Of a stretch of DNA of 64,000 nt, positions 24,201 through 31,931 are shown one piece after another. Position 1 is the stretch's first letter. Each line of letters begins with the position of its first letter. Source of the stretch: Bacteroidia bacterium. Lineage in GTDB: Bacteria > Bacteroidota > Bacteroidia > NS11-12g > UBA955. The position numbers and the translations under genes were made by a program. The stretch is from contig JAMNXP010000009.1 in assembly GCA_023653095.1 (NCBI GenBank), positions 1-64,000 on the forward strand, in the 5' to 3' direction. The notes under the pieces were generated by a model. It made no database searches and had not been told where the DNA came from. It saw nothing but the letters and a program-made list of their open reading frames with translations.

Positions 24201-25146
24201 TACCTATGTATACATGTGGGATCCTTTCTTGAACACTCGAGGCGCTTATGCTACAATAGATTTGGGAAATTCCAGCACTTCGCCTTCGGCATCTACAGCT
24301 ACAAAATACTTGCAACCCGGACAAGCTTTCTTCGTGAAAACATCGGCGAGTGCCACCGGAACTCCATCGTTCTCTTTCACCGAAGCCAGCAAATACACCG
24401 GAGGAACCTTCAGCACCACCAATCTTTGGGAAATACCAAATCGTGTATTTGACATGATTGATATCACCTTGATCAATAGAGACAGTCAAGTAATTGCTGA
24501 TGGAACCCAAATTAGGTTTAGTCCTGGCTTCTCCGATGAAGTCTCAGATTTAGACTCTCGCAAGGTCATGAACCTAGATGAAAACCTGAGCATTTACAAC
24601 GACGGAAACCTACTTTCTATTGATTCGCGTTCTGCGGCCAAGAATTCAGATTACATCCAATTGTTTTTAGATCGCTACCGCGCTAAAAACTACACCCTCC
24701 GAATCAAAGCTTCTGAATTACCTGGATTTGAATTGCAGTTGAGAGACAAATACACCAACACTTTAACCGTCTTGACTAAGAATCAAGAAACGGAATATTC
24801 CTTCTCGATCTCTTCAGATTTAGAATCAAAAAGAATTGACCGTTTTGCTTTGGAAATGAATTTCCCAAATGAAGTGAAATTAAACACTCAAGAAATCAGT
24901 GTGGATGAGATTACGGTATTCCCAAATCCCCTGAAAGGAAATTCACTTCAAATCATAGGTTTATCATTAAATTCCGAAATCGACCTTGAACTGTATGACC
25001 TGCAGGGAAGACTGATAGAAGAACCAAATTTAAATTCTGCAGAAAATCACATCACTATAGGGTCACATCTTCCAGACGGCATTTACGTTTTAACCATTCA
25101 CACTGATAGTGGAAGTAAATCCATCCTCATTAAAAAAGAAGATTAA
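21220..25146 (+). CDS. Large secreted IPT/Ig-domain protein with T9SS type A sorting domain
   Basis: About 1308 residues. I take TTG at 21220 as the start because it begins a proper signal peptide (KTTSPYISLIVLLLFSFFAKSTNAQ) and lies just after a perfect -7 element. Order: IPT/TIG domain (~28-105, SVASFSPVSQIAGKTIAVTGSNF), an unrecognised ~270-residue domain, an Ig-like domain (YQWKKNGTNISGATSSTYSISN ... GAYTCEVTNNYG), a second Ig-like repeat with the same STYS motif, Ser/Thr-rich linkers, an autotransporter-like strand region (FNLNNQTLSLSGSL) and a type A sorting domain (VFPNPLKGNSLQIIGL). Likely a cell-surface adhesin; ligand unknown. The part at 23200-24400 looks more GC-rich than the flanks. 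Confidence 0.78.
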   Translation: MKTTSPYISLIVLLLFSFFAKSTNAQAVSVASFSPVSQIAGKTIAVTGSNFASTGMTVTVGGTSASYSLSSSSLIVVTIPTGAQSGSISVSRSGFTTGSKSGFIFIETIDRMITDYNGYWSSTIQSNNSTLPDLSHNLLAFKFGSTLYSTGVSDTVLSNRSITYTSGLWNAFPVNTLTGSGTDAVLLWASKNDGTLTQQLNPQKKIKDVLIDGKRGLDMGTGIANFDAEIEFTVTNIDPNKISDSEPDILVTQVASPTQGIYDRFYFVDASNNRVGDEVTAIAYDIPILGEYYLDLWNLNSASNSLISNTDAVSSTVFNNGLNSTREMRLFAYKLSDFGLTSSNYSSAVKLVFKPGGVADYSFVAYNANTFVIPTADISQQPVSDIECYNSGNTVTFSVSATNPTSVGANGGTITYQWKKNGTNISGATSSTYSISNPVASDNGAYTCEVTNNYGSILTDPAYLNIYIIAHPQATSTCINSAATLSTSAGGNYPTYQWYSNTTASNSGGTAISGATSSTYSPPVSTAGTYYYYCKVAAPSSGLGCTIDVTSDVATFIVSPTTVAGSLSGTTTVCYGTNSTTLTLTGQTGDVVNWESSASSNFSSKTTIANTTNTLTAQNLTSSTYYRPVVKSGACAALSPTSSLITVNTTYTWEGDVSTSFGNASNWVQGCVPHSGADISFRTTSAPDRICELDQARTLRNITIAGSSATHIFDLNNQTLSLSGSLTLSSANIDARDASSTLRFSGSTAQTLPSGSLVNNEIARLTINNSAGVSLGGTTNLTRLLTLVTGTLTTSGRLTFKSTADYTAQLATVPASGTSISGNVTVEKYVPAKRAFRLLSPTVTTTTSINANWQEGGSTYLDNPNPGYGTHITGSLTGANGLDATLTGNPSLYTFNNATQSWSSVLNTTTPTLAAGTPYRLMIRGGRTVDIYQSDNNPTPTNTTLRATGSILTGSYAVNNLSSTPGADNFIGNPYQCAVDLSQIITSSVANLNSTYVYMWDPFLNTRGAYATIDLGNSSTSPSASTATKYLQPGQAFFVKTSASATGTPSFSFTEASKYTGGTFSTTNLWEIPNRVFDMIDITLINRDSQVIADGTQIRFSPGFSDEVSDLDSRKVMNLDENLSIYNDGNLLSIDSRSAAKNSDYIQLFLDRYRAKNYTLRIKASELPGFELQLRDKYTNTLTVLTKNQETEYSFSISSDLESKRIDRFALEMNFPNEVKLNTQEISVDEITVFPNPLKGNSLQIIGLSLNSEIDLELYDLQGRLIEEPNLNSAENHITIGSHLPDGIYVLTIHTDSGSKSILIKKED

Positions 25147-25161
25147 CCATATCACATAATT

Positions 25162-25177
25162 TGTGACAAAGGTTACT
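25162..25177. promoter_or_regulatory. Crp/Fnr-type site upstream of rhodanese
   Basis: TGTGA-caaagg-TTACT, 50 nt before the rhodanese ATG. Same layout as the sites at 30067 and 31932, all beside sulfur genes. Confidence 0.5.
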
Positions 25178-25226
25178 TCGGAATCAAAAAAATTGAAGGA
25201 ACTTTGCAGCATTAAAAATCAGAATT

Positions 25227-25505
25227 ATGACTATAAGAGAATTAGTAAACGAACAGAACGCGACCGTAATTGATGTACGTTCTAGCTGGGAATTCGAAGA
25301 CGGACACGTAAATGGTGCATTGAATATTCCATTGGATGAAATTCCTAGTCGCTTAGACGAGATCAAGGAATTGCCAGGCCCATATTTATTGTATTGCCGC
25401 AGCGGAAACCGAAGTGGAATGGCAGCTGGAATGCTTCAGCAATTTGGCTTATCTCCTGTATACAACGGGGGTGGATTAGCAGACATGCAAATTGCATTGA
25501 TGTAA
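25227..25505 (+). CDS. Single-domain rhodanese (sulfurtransferase)
   Basis: 92-residue sulfur carrier/transferase, probably cytoplasmic since no signal peptide is present. TVIDVRSSWEFEDGHVNGALNIP is the CH2A-like entry and LLYCRSGNRSG the active-site loop with the persulfide-forming Cys. Converges on the YeeE genes across a shared terminator. With the sulfur cluster it probably accepts sulfane sulfur from imported thiosulfate or persulfides. Confidence 0.93.
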   Translation: MTIRELVNEQNATVIDVRSSWEFEDGHVNGALNIPLDEIPSRLDEIKELPGPYLLYCRSGNRSGMAAGMLQQFGLSPVYNGGGLADMQIALM

Positions 25506-25529
25506 CCCACAAATTATACTCCATAAAAA

Positions 25530-25554
25530 AAGGCCGCTAAAAGCGGCCTTTTTT
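25530..25554. terminator. Bidirectional terminator
   Basis: Stem AAGGCCGCT/AGCGGCCTT with a 3-nt loop, A-run before and T-run after, so it works for both the rhodanese and the convergent YeeE operon. Confidence 0.92.
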
Positions 25555-25571
25555 ATTTATAACATTGGATT

Positions 25572-26063
25572 TTAGTGAGGTAATTTATCTCTTAAATAAC
25601 CATATACCCACACACCGAAGGTTGCAGATGAAAATGTTACAAAAATCACACTGAATCCAGCACCGATTTGTGCAAACAATGGACCTGGACAAGCGCCGGT
25701 AATGGCCCATCCCAAACCAAAAATCAGTCCACCATAAATCTGACCTTTGTTGAAAGTTTTGTCAGCAATGGTAATAGGTTCGCCTTGAATGGTTTTGATT
25801 TTGAATCGTTTGATGATTTGAATGGATAACATACCAATCACAACACCGGTTCCAATTACCCCATACATGTGAAATGAAGTAAGTCTGAACATTTCTTGAA
25901 TTCTAAACCAACTAACAATTTCAGCTTTTACGAAAGTAATCCCGAAGATTACTCCCACTATCAAGTATTTTAAATTGCTGAAAAATGAATTATTGATTTT
26001 TGATTCATTCACGCACATAGCGTTATCTGAAAATTCTGTTTTTTCTACTGTTTCTTTAGTCAT
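25572..26063 (-). CDS. YeeE/YedE family transporter half (DUF6691-like)
   Basis: 163-residue membrane protein with four or so helices (LIVGVIFGITFVKAEI, YGVIGTGVVIGMLSI, GLIFGLGWAITGACPGPLFAQIGAG). GACPGP is the Cys-bearing pore motif of the family whose TsuA/YeeE members import thiosulfate. Pairs with the adjacent half at 26075, giving a two-protein version of the ~350-residue single-chain transporters. The first ~30 residues are a polar extension. Last gene of the minus-strand sulfur operon. Confidence 0.85.
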   Translation of the reverse strand: MTKETVEKTEFSDNAMCVNESKINNSFFSNLKYLIVGVIFGITFVKAEIVSWFRIQEMFRLTSFHMYGVIGTGVVIGMLSIQIIKRFKIKTIQGEPITIADKTFNKGQIYGGLIFGLGWAITGACPGPLFAQIGAGFSVIFVTFSSATFGVWVYGYLRDKLPH

Positions 26064-26074
26064 AACATTTCAAA

Positions 26075-26638
26075 TTACAAACCCAACAAAAATGGCAAAA
26101 TCACCCAAGTCATGAAGAAACCACCTACCATAAAGGAAATGGTTGCTACCAAGGAAGGCCACTGCAAATTACTCAATCCCATGATGGCATGTCCACTGGT
26201 ACATCCTCCGGCCCAACGAGTACCGAAACCTACCATAAATCCGCCAATCACCATAAAAATGAATCCGCGAAGCGTCAATAAACTCTCCCAAGAGAAGATG
26301 TCAGCTGGCAACAATTCACCAAAGCTGCTAACTCCTTGTTCACGAAGCTCTTGTTGGGTTTCAGCAGCAATCTTCACAGGCTCGTCATTCCCCAAGAATT
26401 GAACGGCTACAAATCCTCCAATCGCTACACCCACAATAAAGAAGATGTTCCAAATTTCTTTCTTCCAATCGTAATTGAAAAAAGGCAATTTTGCAGGGAA
26501 ACACATGGCACACAAGTGTCTCATGGATGAGGAAATACCAAAACTCTTATTTCCTAAAATGAGCAAGGTAGGAACCGTCAAACCAATAATGATTCCAGCA
26601 GCCCACCAAGACCAAGGTTGTTTTAATAATTCTAACAT
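26075..26638 (-). CDS. YeeE/YedE family thiosulfate transporter half
   Basis: 187 residues from ATG 26638 (the TTG at 26644 would add two residues). Membrane helices WWAAGIIIGLTVPTLLIL, IFFIVGVAIGGFVAVQFL, FIFMVIGGFMVGFGTRWAGGCTSGHAIMGL, SLVATISFMVGGFF. GGCTSGH is the signature Cys of the family, and a further CAMCFP pair lies in the first loop. Together with the next gene it should import thiosulfate or a related sulfur compound. 11 nt from its partner, 11 nt from the MBL gene. Confidence 0.88.
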   Translation of the reverse strand: MLELLKQPWSWWAAGIIIGLTVPTLLILGNKSFGISSSMRHLCAMCFPAKLPFFNYDWKKEIWNIFFIVGVAIGGFVAVQFLGNDEPVKIAAETQQELREQGVSSFGELLPADIFSWESLLTLRGFIFMVIGGFMVGFGTRWAGGCTSGHAIMGLSNLQWPSLVATISFMVGGFFMTWVILPFLLGL

Positions 26639-26649
26639 AATCAACGAAT

Positions 26650-28065
26650 TTATGCTTTTTGAAGTTTAGATTGACAAACAAAATCCGTTTTAGCAACGCC
26701 CGCTTCAGCGATGGCCTTAAATCCGCCTTCCACTTCTTTGAAGTTATGGATTCCTTTGGACTTCAATACCGATGCGGCAATCATACTGCGGTAACCACCT
26801 GCGCAATGTACATAAAATTCACCTTCATGCGAAGTCAAGTCCACAAACCACTCTCCAATAAAATCCAAAGGTTTGTTGTACGCCTCATCTACGTGTTCAG
26901 CACGGTATTCAGACTCCTTACGTACATCTAAAATAAACGACTCACCGATGGTGATCTCAGACTTGAACTGTTCAGCAGTGATGCGATTCACAGAATCAAC
27001 TTCCTTACCCGCAGCTTTCCAAGCATCCATTCCACCTTTCAAATATCCATAAACCACATCAAATCCAACGCGGCTCAAACGAATCAAGGTTTCTTCTTCC
27101 TTTCCTTCGTCGGTAACCAATAACAATGGCTGCTTTACATCCACCACCATTGCACCAACCCAAGGTGCGAATTGGCCGTCTAGTCCAATATTGATTGAAC
27201 GTGGAACAAATGCATCTTTAAATACAGCTGCACTTCTAGTATCCAAAATCAAAGCTCCAGTAGTTTCAGCTGCTGTTTCGAATTCTTCTGGTGTCAACCC
27301 TTTCAAACCTTGGTCCATCACTGAATCAAACGACTCATAACCCTTCTTATTCATGGCCACGTTCATGGGGAAATAAGCAGGTGGAGGCAATAAACCATCG
27401 GTTACCGCTTCAATAAACGCTTCTTTGCTAGGCTGATTCAAAGCGTAGTTCATTTCCTTTTGGTGACCCAATGTGTCCATGGTTTCTTTCATCATGTTCT
27501 TACCACATGCTGAACCCGCACCGTGTGCAGGATAAACCATCACCTCATTAGGCAAGGGCATAATCTTGTTCATCAAGCTTTCATATAGCATACCAGCCAA
27601 CTGCTCTTGAGTCATATCGGCTGCTTTTTGTGCTAGATCAGGACGTCCCACATCACCCAAGAAAAGCGTATCTCCACTAAACAGGCTCGTTGGAACACCA
27701 TTTTCTAACAACAAGAAACAAGTACTCTCCATCGTATGTCCAGGTGTGTGCAACACACGAATCACTGCATCGCCCAAAAGAAACTCTTGTCCGTCTTCGG
27801 CAATTATACACTCAAACTCTGGGTTTGCTTTTGGACCATAAATGATGGGAGCACCAGACTTCTTACTCAAGTCTAAATGTCCACTCACAAAATCAGCGTG
27901 GAAATGCGTTTCAAAAATGTACTTAATCTTAGCACCGTCTTTTTCAGCACGATCAAGATAAGGTTGTACCTCACGCAGCGGATCAATGATCGCAACTTCG
28001 CCGTTGTTCTCAAGGTAATAAGCTCCCTGAGCAAGGCATCCTGTGTAAATCTGTTCTACTTTCAT
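26650..28065 (-). CDS. MBL-fold hydrolase with two rhodanese domains
   Basis: 471 residues. The N-terminal metallo-beta-lactamase fold (1-240) has THFHADFVSGH, HTPGHTMES and YPAHGAG, as in persulfide dioxygenase (ETHE1-like) and the staphylococcal CstB class, which oxidise per/polysulfides to sulfite or thiosulfate. Rhodanese 1 (~260-355, LILDTRSAAVFKDAF) has no Cys in its loop (LLLVTDEGKEEE). Rhodanese 2 (~370-460) has the active Cys in FYVHCAGGYRSM. Cytoplasmic. Its start lies 20 nt from a heptamer repeat tract that separates it from tsdA, so its transcription or leader may be affected by that tract. Confidence 0.92.
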   Translation of the reverse strand: MKVEQIYTGCLAQGAYYLENNGEVAIIDPLREVQPYLDRAEKDGAKIKYIFETHFHADFVSGHLDLSKKSGAPIIYGPKANPEFECIIAEDGQEFLLGDAVIRVLHTPGHTMESTCFLLLENGVPTSLFSGDTLFLGDVGRPDLAQKAADMTQEQLAGMLYESLMNKIMPLPNEVMVYPAHGAGSACGKNMMKETMDTLGHQKEMNYALNQPSKEAFIEAVTDGLLPPPAYFPMNVAMNKKGYESFDSVMDQGLKGLTPEEFETAAETTGALILDTRSAAVFKDAFVPRSINIGLDGQFAPWVGAMVVDVKQPLLLVTDEGKEEETLIRLSRVGFDVVYGYLKGGMDAWKAAGKEVDSVNRITAEQFKSEITIGESFILDVRKESEYRAEHVDEAYNKPLDFIGEWFVDLTSHEGEFYVHCAGGYRSMIAASVLKSKGIHNFKEVEGGFKAIAEAGVAKTDFVCQSKLQKA

Positions 28066-28084
28066 ATTTATATTTTTATAGTTT

Positions 28085-28213
28085 TTAGTCTTTGGTCCTT
28101 GGTCCTTGGCTAGCAGCCATCGGCGTTCAGCTGTTAACTAGAGGCTGTCGGCTGTCGGCTGACGGCTGTCGGCTGACGGCTGACGGCTGACGGCTGATCG
28201 CTGTTTGCTGATC
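28085..28213 (-). repeat. Heptanucleotide repeat tract inside the sulfur operon
   Basis: About 18 consecutive 7-nt units: TTTGGTC-like units at 28090-28108, degenerate ones to 28140, then near-perfect ggctgtc/ggctgac units from 28143 to about 28198. It fills the gap between the tsdA-like stop (28215) and the MBL start (28065). Shares its unit families with the tracts at 1 and 9249. Confidence 0.9.
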
Positions 28214-28214
28214 A

Positions 28215-29234
28215 TCAATCTTTCAATGCCTCGTAGTAAGCCTTGATCTCGGCGTAAGGACCAAATTTGTGCTGCTTCTCCGGAAATTTGTCAGCGTATG
28301 GTCCAAACGGGTGATCAAAGGGTTTCTTTGAAATATCTGGCCAGTCTTTCGACAAGTCCATTTTGGGGCGTTCCTGCGTATTTACATAGGCAGCAACATC
28401 CCAAGCTTCTTCGTCTGTTAATTGCGGATTGTTGTGCGTGGCACCCAACGGCATGTTTGCTTTTACATAGCCCGCAAAGTTTGACATCCTGAAAAGTCCT
28501 GCGCCTTCATTGTAACTCAATTTACCCCACAACGGCGGATAAGTATAAGCATTGCCCTTATCGTTCAAAACACCTTGTCCGTCAGCTTGATGGCAAACCG
28601 CGCACTTAGCATCATAAACCAATTTTCCACCTACAGGATCAATTGGTCGTTTCAAAAAGGCCACTTTCATAATGCCTGAACCTGGGGCTTTTTCCTTTTT
28701 GGGGACATTTTTACCCAACCAATTGATGTATTTCATCATGGCTTGCATCTCACGAGAAGTACTATCAGGTGCCTTTCCGTTTAATGAACGCTCGAAGCAA
28801 TCAGATACGCGTTTGTAAATATTTTCTATTTGACCACTTCTTCCACGAAACTTTGGATAAGTACTGGCCACTGAGCCGTAGTTGTTTCCCCATGGTTGGG
28901 TACCTGCGTTGAGGTGACAATTTTGGCAATTTAAACCATTGGTAAAATGTGCAACTGAACCGTTCGGACCGAAATATTCAGCGGTATGAGCCACCAATTC
29001 ACGTCCGTATTTGATCAATTCTCCGTCTTCACCAGCGGGTAATTCCGAATCAGACGGTGCAGCCCATAATTTTTCCTGGGGAATAGAATCATTGACAGAA
29101 ACTGACCCATTGTTATCTGAAAACCATTGATTTGAGGCGAGATCCCATCCCAAGAAAAGAACCACCACAATAAACAGACCACCTACCAATTTGTGGTCGT
29201 TCTTGTTGAAAAACTTTGTGATCCAGGCTTCCAT
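28215..29234 (-). CDS. tsdA: TsdA-like thiosulfate dehydrogenase, dihaem cytochrome c
   Basis: About 339 residues from ATG 29234. An N-terminal membrane anchor (HKLVGGLFIVVVLFLGWDLAS) fixes it to the inner membrane, facing the periplasm. Two haem sites: CQNCH near residue 105 and CAVCH near 215. Family blocks NCHLNAGTQPWGNNYGS, YPKFRGRSGQIENIYKRVSDCFERSLNG and MQAMMKYINWLGKNVP match TsdA; the Cys in SDCFERS may be the unusual haem ligand of that family (from memory). It would oxidise two thiosulfates to tetrathionate or do the reverse. An upstream start at 29300 lies inside tauE and gives no sensible leader. 5 nt after tauE. Confidence 0.87.
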   Translation of the reverse strand: MEAWITKFFNKNDHKLVGGLFIVVVLFLGWDLASNQWFSDNNGSVSVNDSIPQEKLWAAPSDSELPAGEDGELIKYGRELVAHTAEYFGPNGSVAHFTNGLNCQNCHLNAGTQPWGNNYGSVASTYPKFRGRSGQIENIYKRVSDCFERSLNGKAPDSTSREMQAMMKYINWLGKNVPKKEKAPGSGIMKVAFLKRPIDPVGGKLVYDAKCAVCHQADGQGVLNDKGNAYTYPPLWGKLSYNEGAGLFRMSNFAGYVKANMPLGATHNNPQLTDEEAWDVAAYVNTQERPKMDLSKDWPDISKKPFDHPFGPYADKFPEKQHKFGPYAEIKAYYEALKD

Positions 29235-29239
29235 AGTGA

Positions 29240-30031
29240 TTATTTCATTGACATCAAGGAGTTCACAATGATGTAAATTCCCATGATTAAAACAAACCAA
29301 CCAAATGCAGGTTTTAATTTATCTCCGCTGATCTTTTTACTCAATGCGGCTCCGCTGAAAATACCTACAACGGCAATCGCGCTGAAAGTCAACATGAAAA
29401 TCCAGTCAATTTCGGCACCGCGTCCCAAATCACCTAAAAAACCTAACAATGATTTTGACGCAATGATGATCAAAGAAGTACCTACGGCTTGTTTCATGGG
29501 CAATTTGGCCAGTAATACCAATGCGGGAATGATTAAAAATCCACCGCCAGCACCAACTAAACCAGTTACCATTCCAACTATCAGTCCTTCAGCAAGGATC
29601 ATAGGATAATTGAAACTAACTTCGGTTTCATCTGCCGCCTTTGGTTTACCCTTGCGAATCATGCTGTAAGATGCCGCAACCATGATGATGGCAAAAAAGA
29701 TTAAGATGGCTAAATCTTTGCTCAGTCCCCCGAAAACAGGATTCGGGATGGCGGGCACCACAAAATGACGGGTCAAATACACACTGATGATGGAAGGAAT
29801 TCCAAAAACAATGGCCGTGCGCCAATGTATATTGCCCATTCTCATGTGCGAAAACGACCCAAAAAGGCTGGTTAATCCCACAATAAACAAAGAATAAGCC
29901 GTTGAAAGCTCGGCGTTTACGCCAAATAAATATACCAAAATGGGCACCGTTAAAATAGAACCTCCCCCGCCAATAAGTCCGAGTGAAATTCCCATCAAAA
30001 CTGCTCCTAGGTAACCAAATATTTCTAACAT
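29240..30031 (-). CDS. TauE/SafE family sulfite/sulfur-anion exporter
   Basis: 263 residues from ATG 30031, about eight membrane helices in two homologous halves, with the family's glycine-rich entries GISLGLIGGGGSILTVPILVYLFG and GLIVGMVTGLVGAGGGFLIIPALVL. Members export sulfite, sulfoacetate or import/export sulfur anions. Here the likely job is removal of sulfite made by the MBL-rhodanese or SoxB-like protein (inference). TTG at 30040 is an alternative start adding three residues. Packed tightly against tsdA; a Crp/Fnr-type site lies 36 nt upstream. Confidence 0.87.
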   Translation of the reverse strand: MLEIFGYLGAVLMGISLGLIGGGGSILTVPILVYLFGVNAELSTAYSLFIVGLTSLFGSFSHMRMGNIHWRTAIVFGIPSIISVYLTRHFVVPAIPNPVFGGLSKDLAILIFFAIIMVAASYSMIRKGKPKAADETEVSFNYPMILAEGLIVGMVTGLVGAGGGFLIIPALVLLAKLPMKQAVGTSLIIIASKSLLGFLGDLGRGAEIDWIFMLTFSAIAVVGIFSGAALSKKISGDKLKPAFGWFVLIMGIYIIVNSLMSMK

Positions 30032-30066
30032 AGCTAGCAAATTAATAGTCTAATTTAAATAATTTG

Positions 30067-30082
30067 TGTGATAAAAGTTACT
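30067..30082. promoter_or_regulatory. Crp/Fnr-type site between soxB-like and tauE
   Basis: TGTGA-taaaag-TTACT, starting 36 nt upstream of the tauE ATG and ending 4 nt after the soxB-like stop. Nearly the same as the site at 25162, including the flanking TAATTTGTG. Confidence 0.5.
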
Positions 30083-30085
30083 GTC

Positions 30086-31840
30086 TTATCTGAATGTGTA
30101 CTCGTAACCCTCTAGTTGACTCAACAAATTGATGGGCTGATCTGTGCATTCCACACGACCTTCCACTTTGGGTTCAATAGGCGAATGCGACGTCAAATAT
30201 TCGCGAATGATTTCGTGAAGAGAAATTCCCTCATCGTGGGGACTATCAACGTCTAACATTCGACATATGGCGTCTTCGGGGTCGCCATCGCGTTCGCAAG
30301 CCACAATTTTGTACATTTTCTTTTTATCAATGTCTTCGCCGCCAATTTTGATCCAGTTCACGCGCTTGCCCATCTCATTTTTCGAAGTAAAATTCACCTT
30401 CATTCCCGAAAATCTTACTACCCAACCGCCAAATCGCTTGGCAGGGTCTTTCGCGAACACATTTTCCAATTCTTTCTCCATCCACTTCCAAATTTTCTCA
30501 CCGCTGACCATTCCAGAACGTGCTTGAGAATCTACCGGCAGCATGCTCCACAAGAAATCGTTGGTAATTTCCGACGGTTTTTCGGGGGACGCTACCAGCG
30601 GTGGACAAAATCTAAATCCGTTAGACAGAGCCACATCGGGCTTGAATTTATCAAAAACAGCATCGGTGATGAAGTTATCCATGGGATTCTCCAACACATA
30701 ATATCTCACCAAGGTAGATTTGGTTTTCCCAATGACTTTTCCAAGTTCTGGTTTGTAGGGTTCAAAGGTCTTTTCTACTAGCTGCTGCATTTCAGCATCG
30801 GGCTTATATTTGGATGGATCTACATCCATCAATTCATAAAAATGTTCTTTGATCTTGCCATCTTCAACCACAATATCCAACTTACCCAAGAACGAACCAA
30901 ATGCACCTGGCTCAGTCACCTTTGTATACTTGGTTTCTATGGGTTGACGAACTCTTTCATGGGTATCTGCACCCAAGATATAATCTACACCTTCTACAAA
31001 TGGCTTGTTTCCAAGGTCAATCTGCTGAGTAAGTCCCATATGGGTCACTAAAAAGACCATGGCACAATTCTCATACTCTCTCAAATACTTTACGTATCTA
31101 GCGGTGTTCAACTCAGGATCGGTGAATTCAATTCCGTTTGAATACGCCGGTGATTGGCGTTTCGGGGTCAACGGATCGTTGTAGCCTATGAATCCCAACT
31201 TCAATCCCGCCACCGTTTTAGTCCAATACGGAGGGAAAATCAATTCTTTACCAATGGCTGGATTGTCTGAATGAAACATATTGGCGCACACTTTAGCGGC
31301 CTGATATCCACCCAAATCCTTGATCATATTCTCTTTACCATAAACCACTTCCCAGTTTCCGGGAAGCATTAAGTCGTATCCTATATTATTGATGATGGGA
31401 ATCAACGCTCTACCTTCGGTGAGAGCCGCTACCCCACTTCCTTGGAAACAATCTCCGCCATCAACAACGATGGTATTTGCAGGATTCTCATTTCTGATGG
31501 TGTTGATCATGGTTTTCAAGGTGGCCATACCGCCTCTGCGCTTGAAAACCGCCTTTCCATTCTCCCAGAAAAACTCATCGTGTTCCAACAATTGACCGTG
31601 AATGTCTGCGGTTTGCAAAATGGTAAATCGTTGAGCTTTTCCGCTTTTTAGGGCGTTCATTTTATCAACCGATTTTGCATCGGAACTACAAGAGCTTAAT
31701 GAACCACCTGTGATTGATCCAAAGGCCAAGCCCAAACCCGTCACGGTTCCTGCTTTCTTTAAAAAATCACGGCGGTTGCTGCCTTTGTCGCCGTCGTTGC
31801 AACCACAGTTACAACCAGAAGTATGGTAGATTTTTGTCAT
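30086..31840 (-). CDS. soxB: SoxB-like thiosulfohydrolase / 5'-nucleotidase superfamily protein
   Basis: About 584 residues from ATG 31840. A Cys-rich start (SGCNCGCNDG) precedes a Tat motif (NRRDFLKKAG) and a hydrophobic stretch ending GSLSSC, a possible lipobox, so a folded, perhaps lipid-anchored periplasmic enzyme. The metallophosphatase core has ADIHGQ, DGGDCFQGSG, PGNWEVVYG, VTHMGLTQQ and GADTHERV. The Trp-Glu in GNWE (His-Glu in nucleotidases) and ENVFAKDP...RFGGWVVRFSGMKV resemble SoxB, the di-Mn enzyme that frees sulfate from sulfur-loaded SoxYZ. No soxYZ is seen in the window. It could instead act on another sulfur carrier or on nucleotides. Confidence 0.75.
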   Translation of the reverse strand: MTKIYHTSGCNCGCNDGDKGSNRRDFLKKAGTVTGLGLAFGSITGGSLSSCSSDAKSVDKMNALKSGKAQRFTILQTADIHGQLLEHDEFFWENGKAVFKRRGGMATLKTMINTIRNENPANTIVVDGGDCFQGSGVAALTEGRALIPIINNIGYDLMLPGNWEVVYGKENMIKDLGGYQAAKVCANMFHSDNPAIGKELIFPPYWTKTVAGLKLGFIGYNDPLTPKRQSPAYSNGIEFTDPELNTARYVKYLREYENCAMVFLVTHMGLTQQIDLGNKPFVEGVDYILGADTHERVRQPIETKYTKVTEPGAFGSFLGKLDIVVEDGKIKEHFYELMDVDPSKYKPDAEMQQLVEKTFEPYKPELGKVIGKTKSTLVRYYVLENPMDNFITDAVFDKFKPDVALSNGFRFCPPLVASPEKPSEITNDFLWSMLPVDSQARSGMVSGEKIWKWMEKELENVFAKDPAKRFGGWVVRFSGMKVNFTSKNEMGKRVNWIKIGGEDIDKKKMYKIVACERDGDPEDAICRMLDVDSPHDEGISLHEIIREYLTSHSPIEPKVEGRVECTDQPINLLSQLEGYEYTFR

Positions 31841-31931
31841 ATATTCATTTTTAAATTTCAATTTTAAAGACTCATTTCTTGAATCTGAAAAATCACGAAA
31901 TTCAAAGATGACTAAAAGAAATTGAAAACTT

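Noticed and set aside
28215-29300. Longer TsdA-like protein starting at 29300
   Set aside because: The extra residues lie in tauE coding sequence and would place 22 polar residues before the membrane anchor.
30086-31840. Plain 5'-nucleotidase in place of SoxB-like
   Set aside because: GNWE in place of GNHE and the sulfur-gene neighbourhood favour SoxB-like, though the alternative is not excluded.
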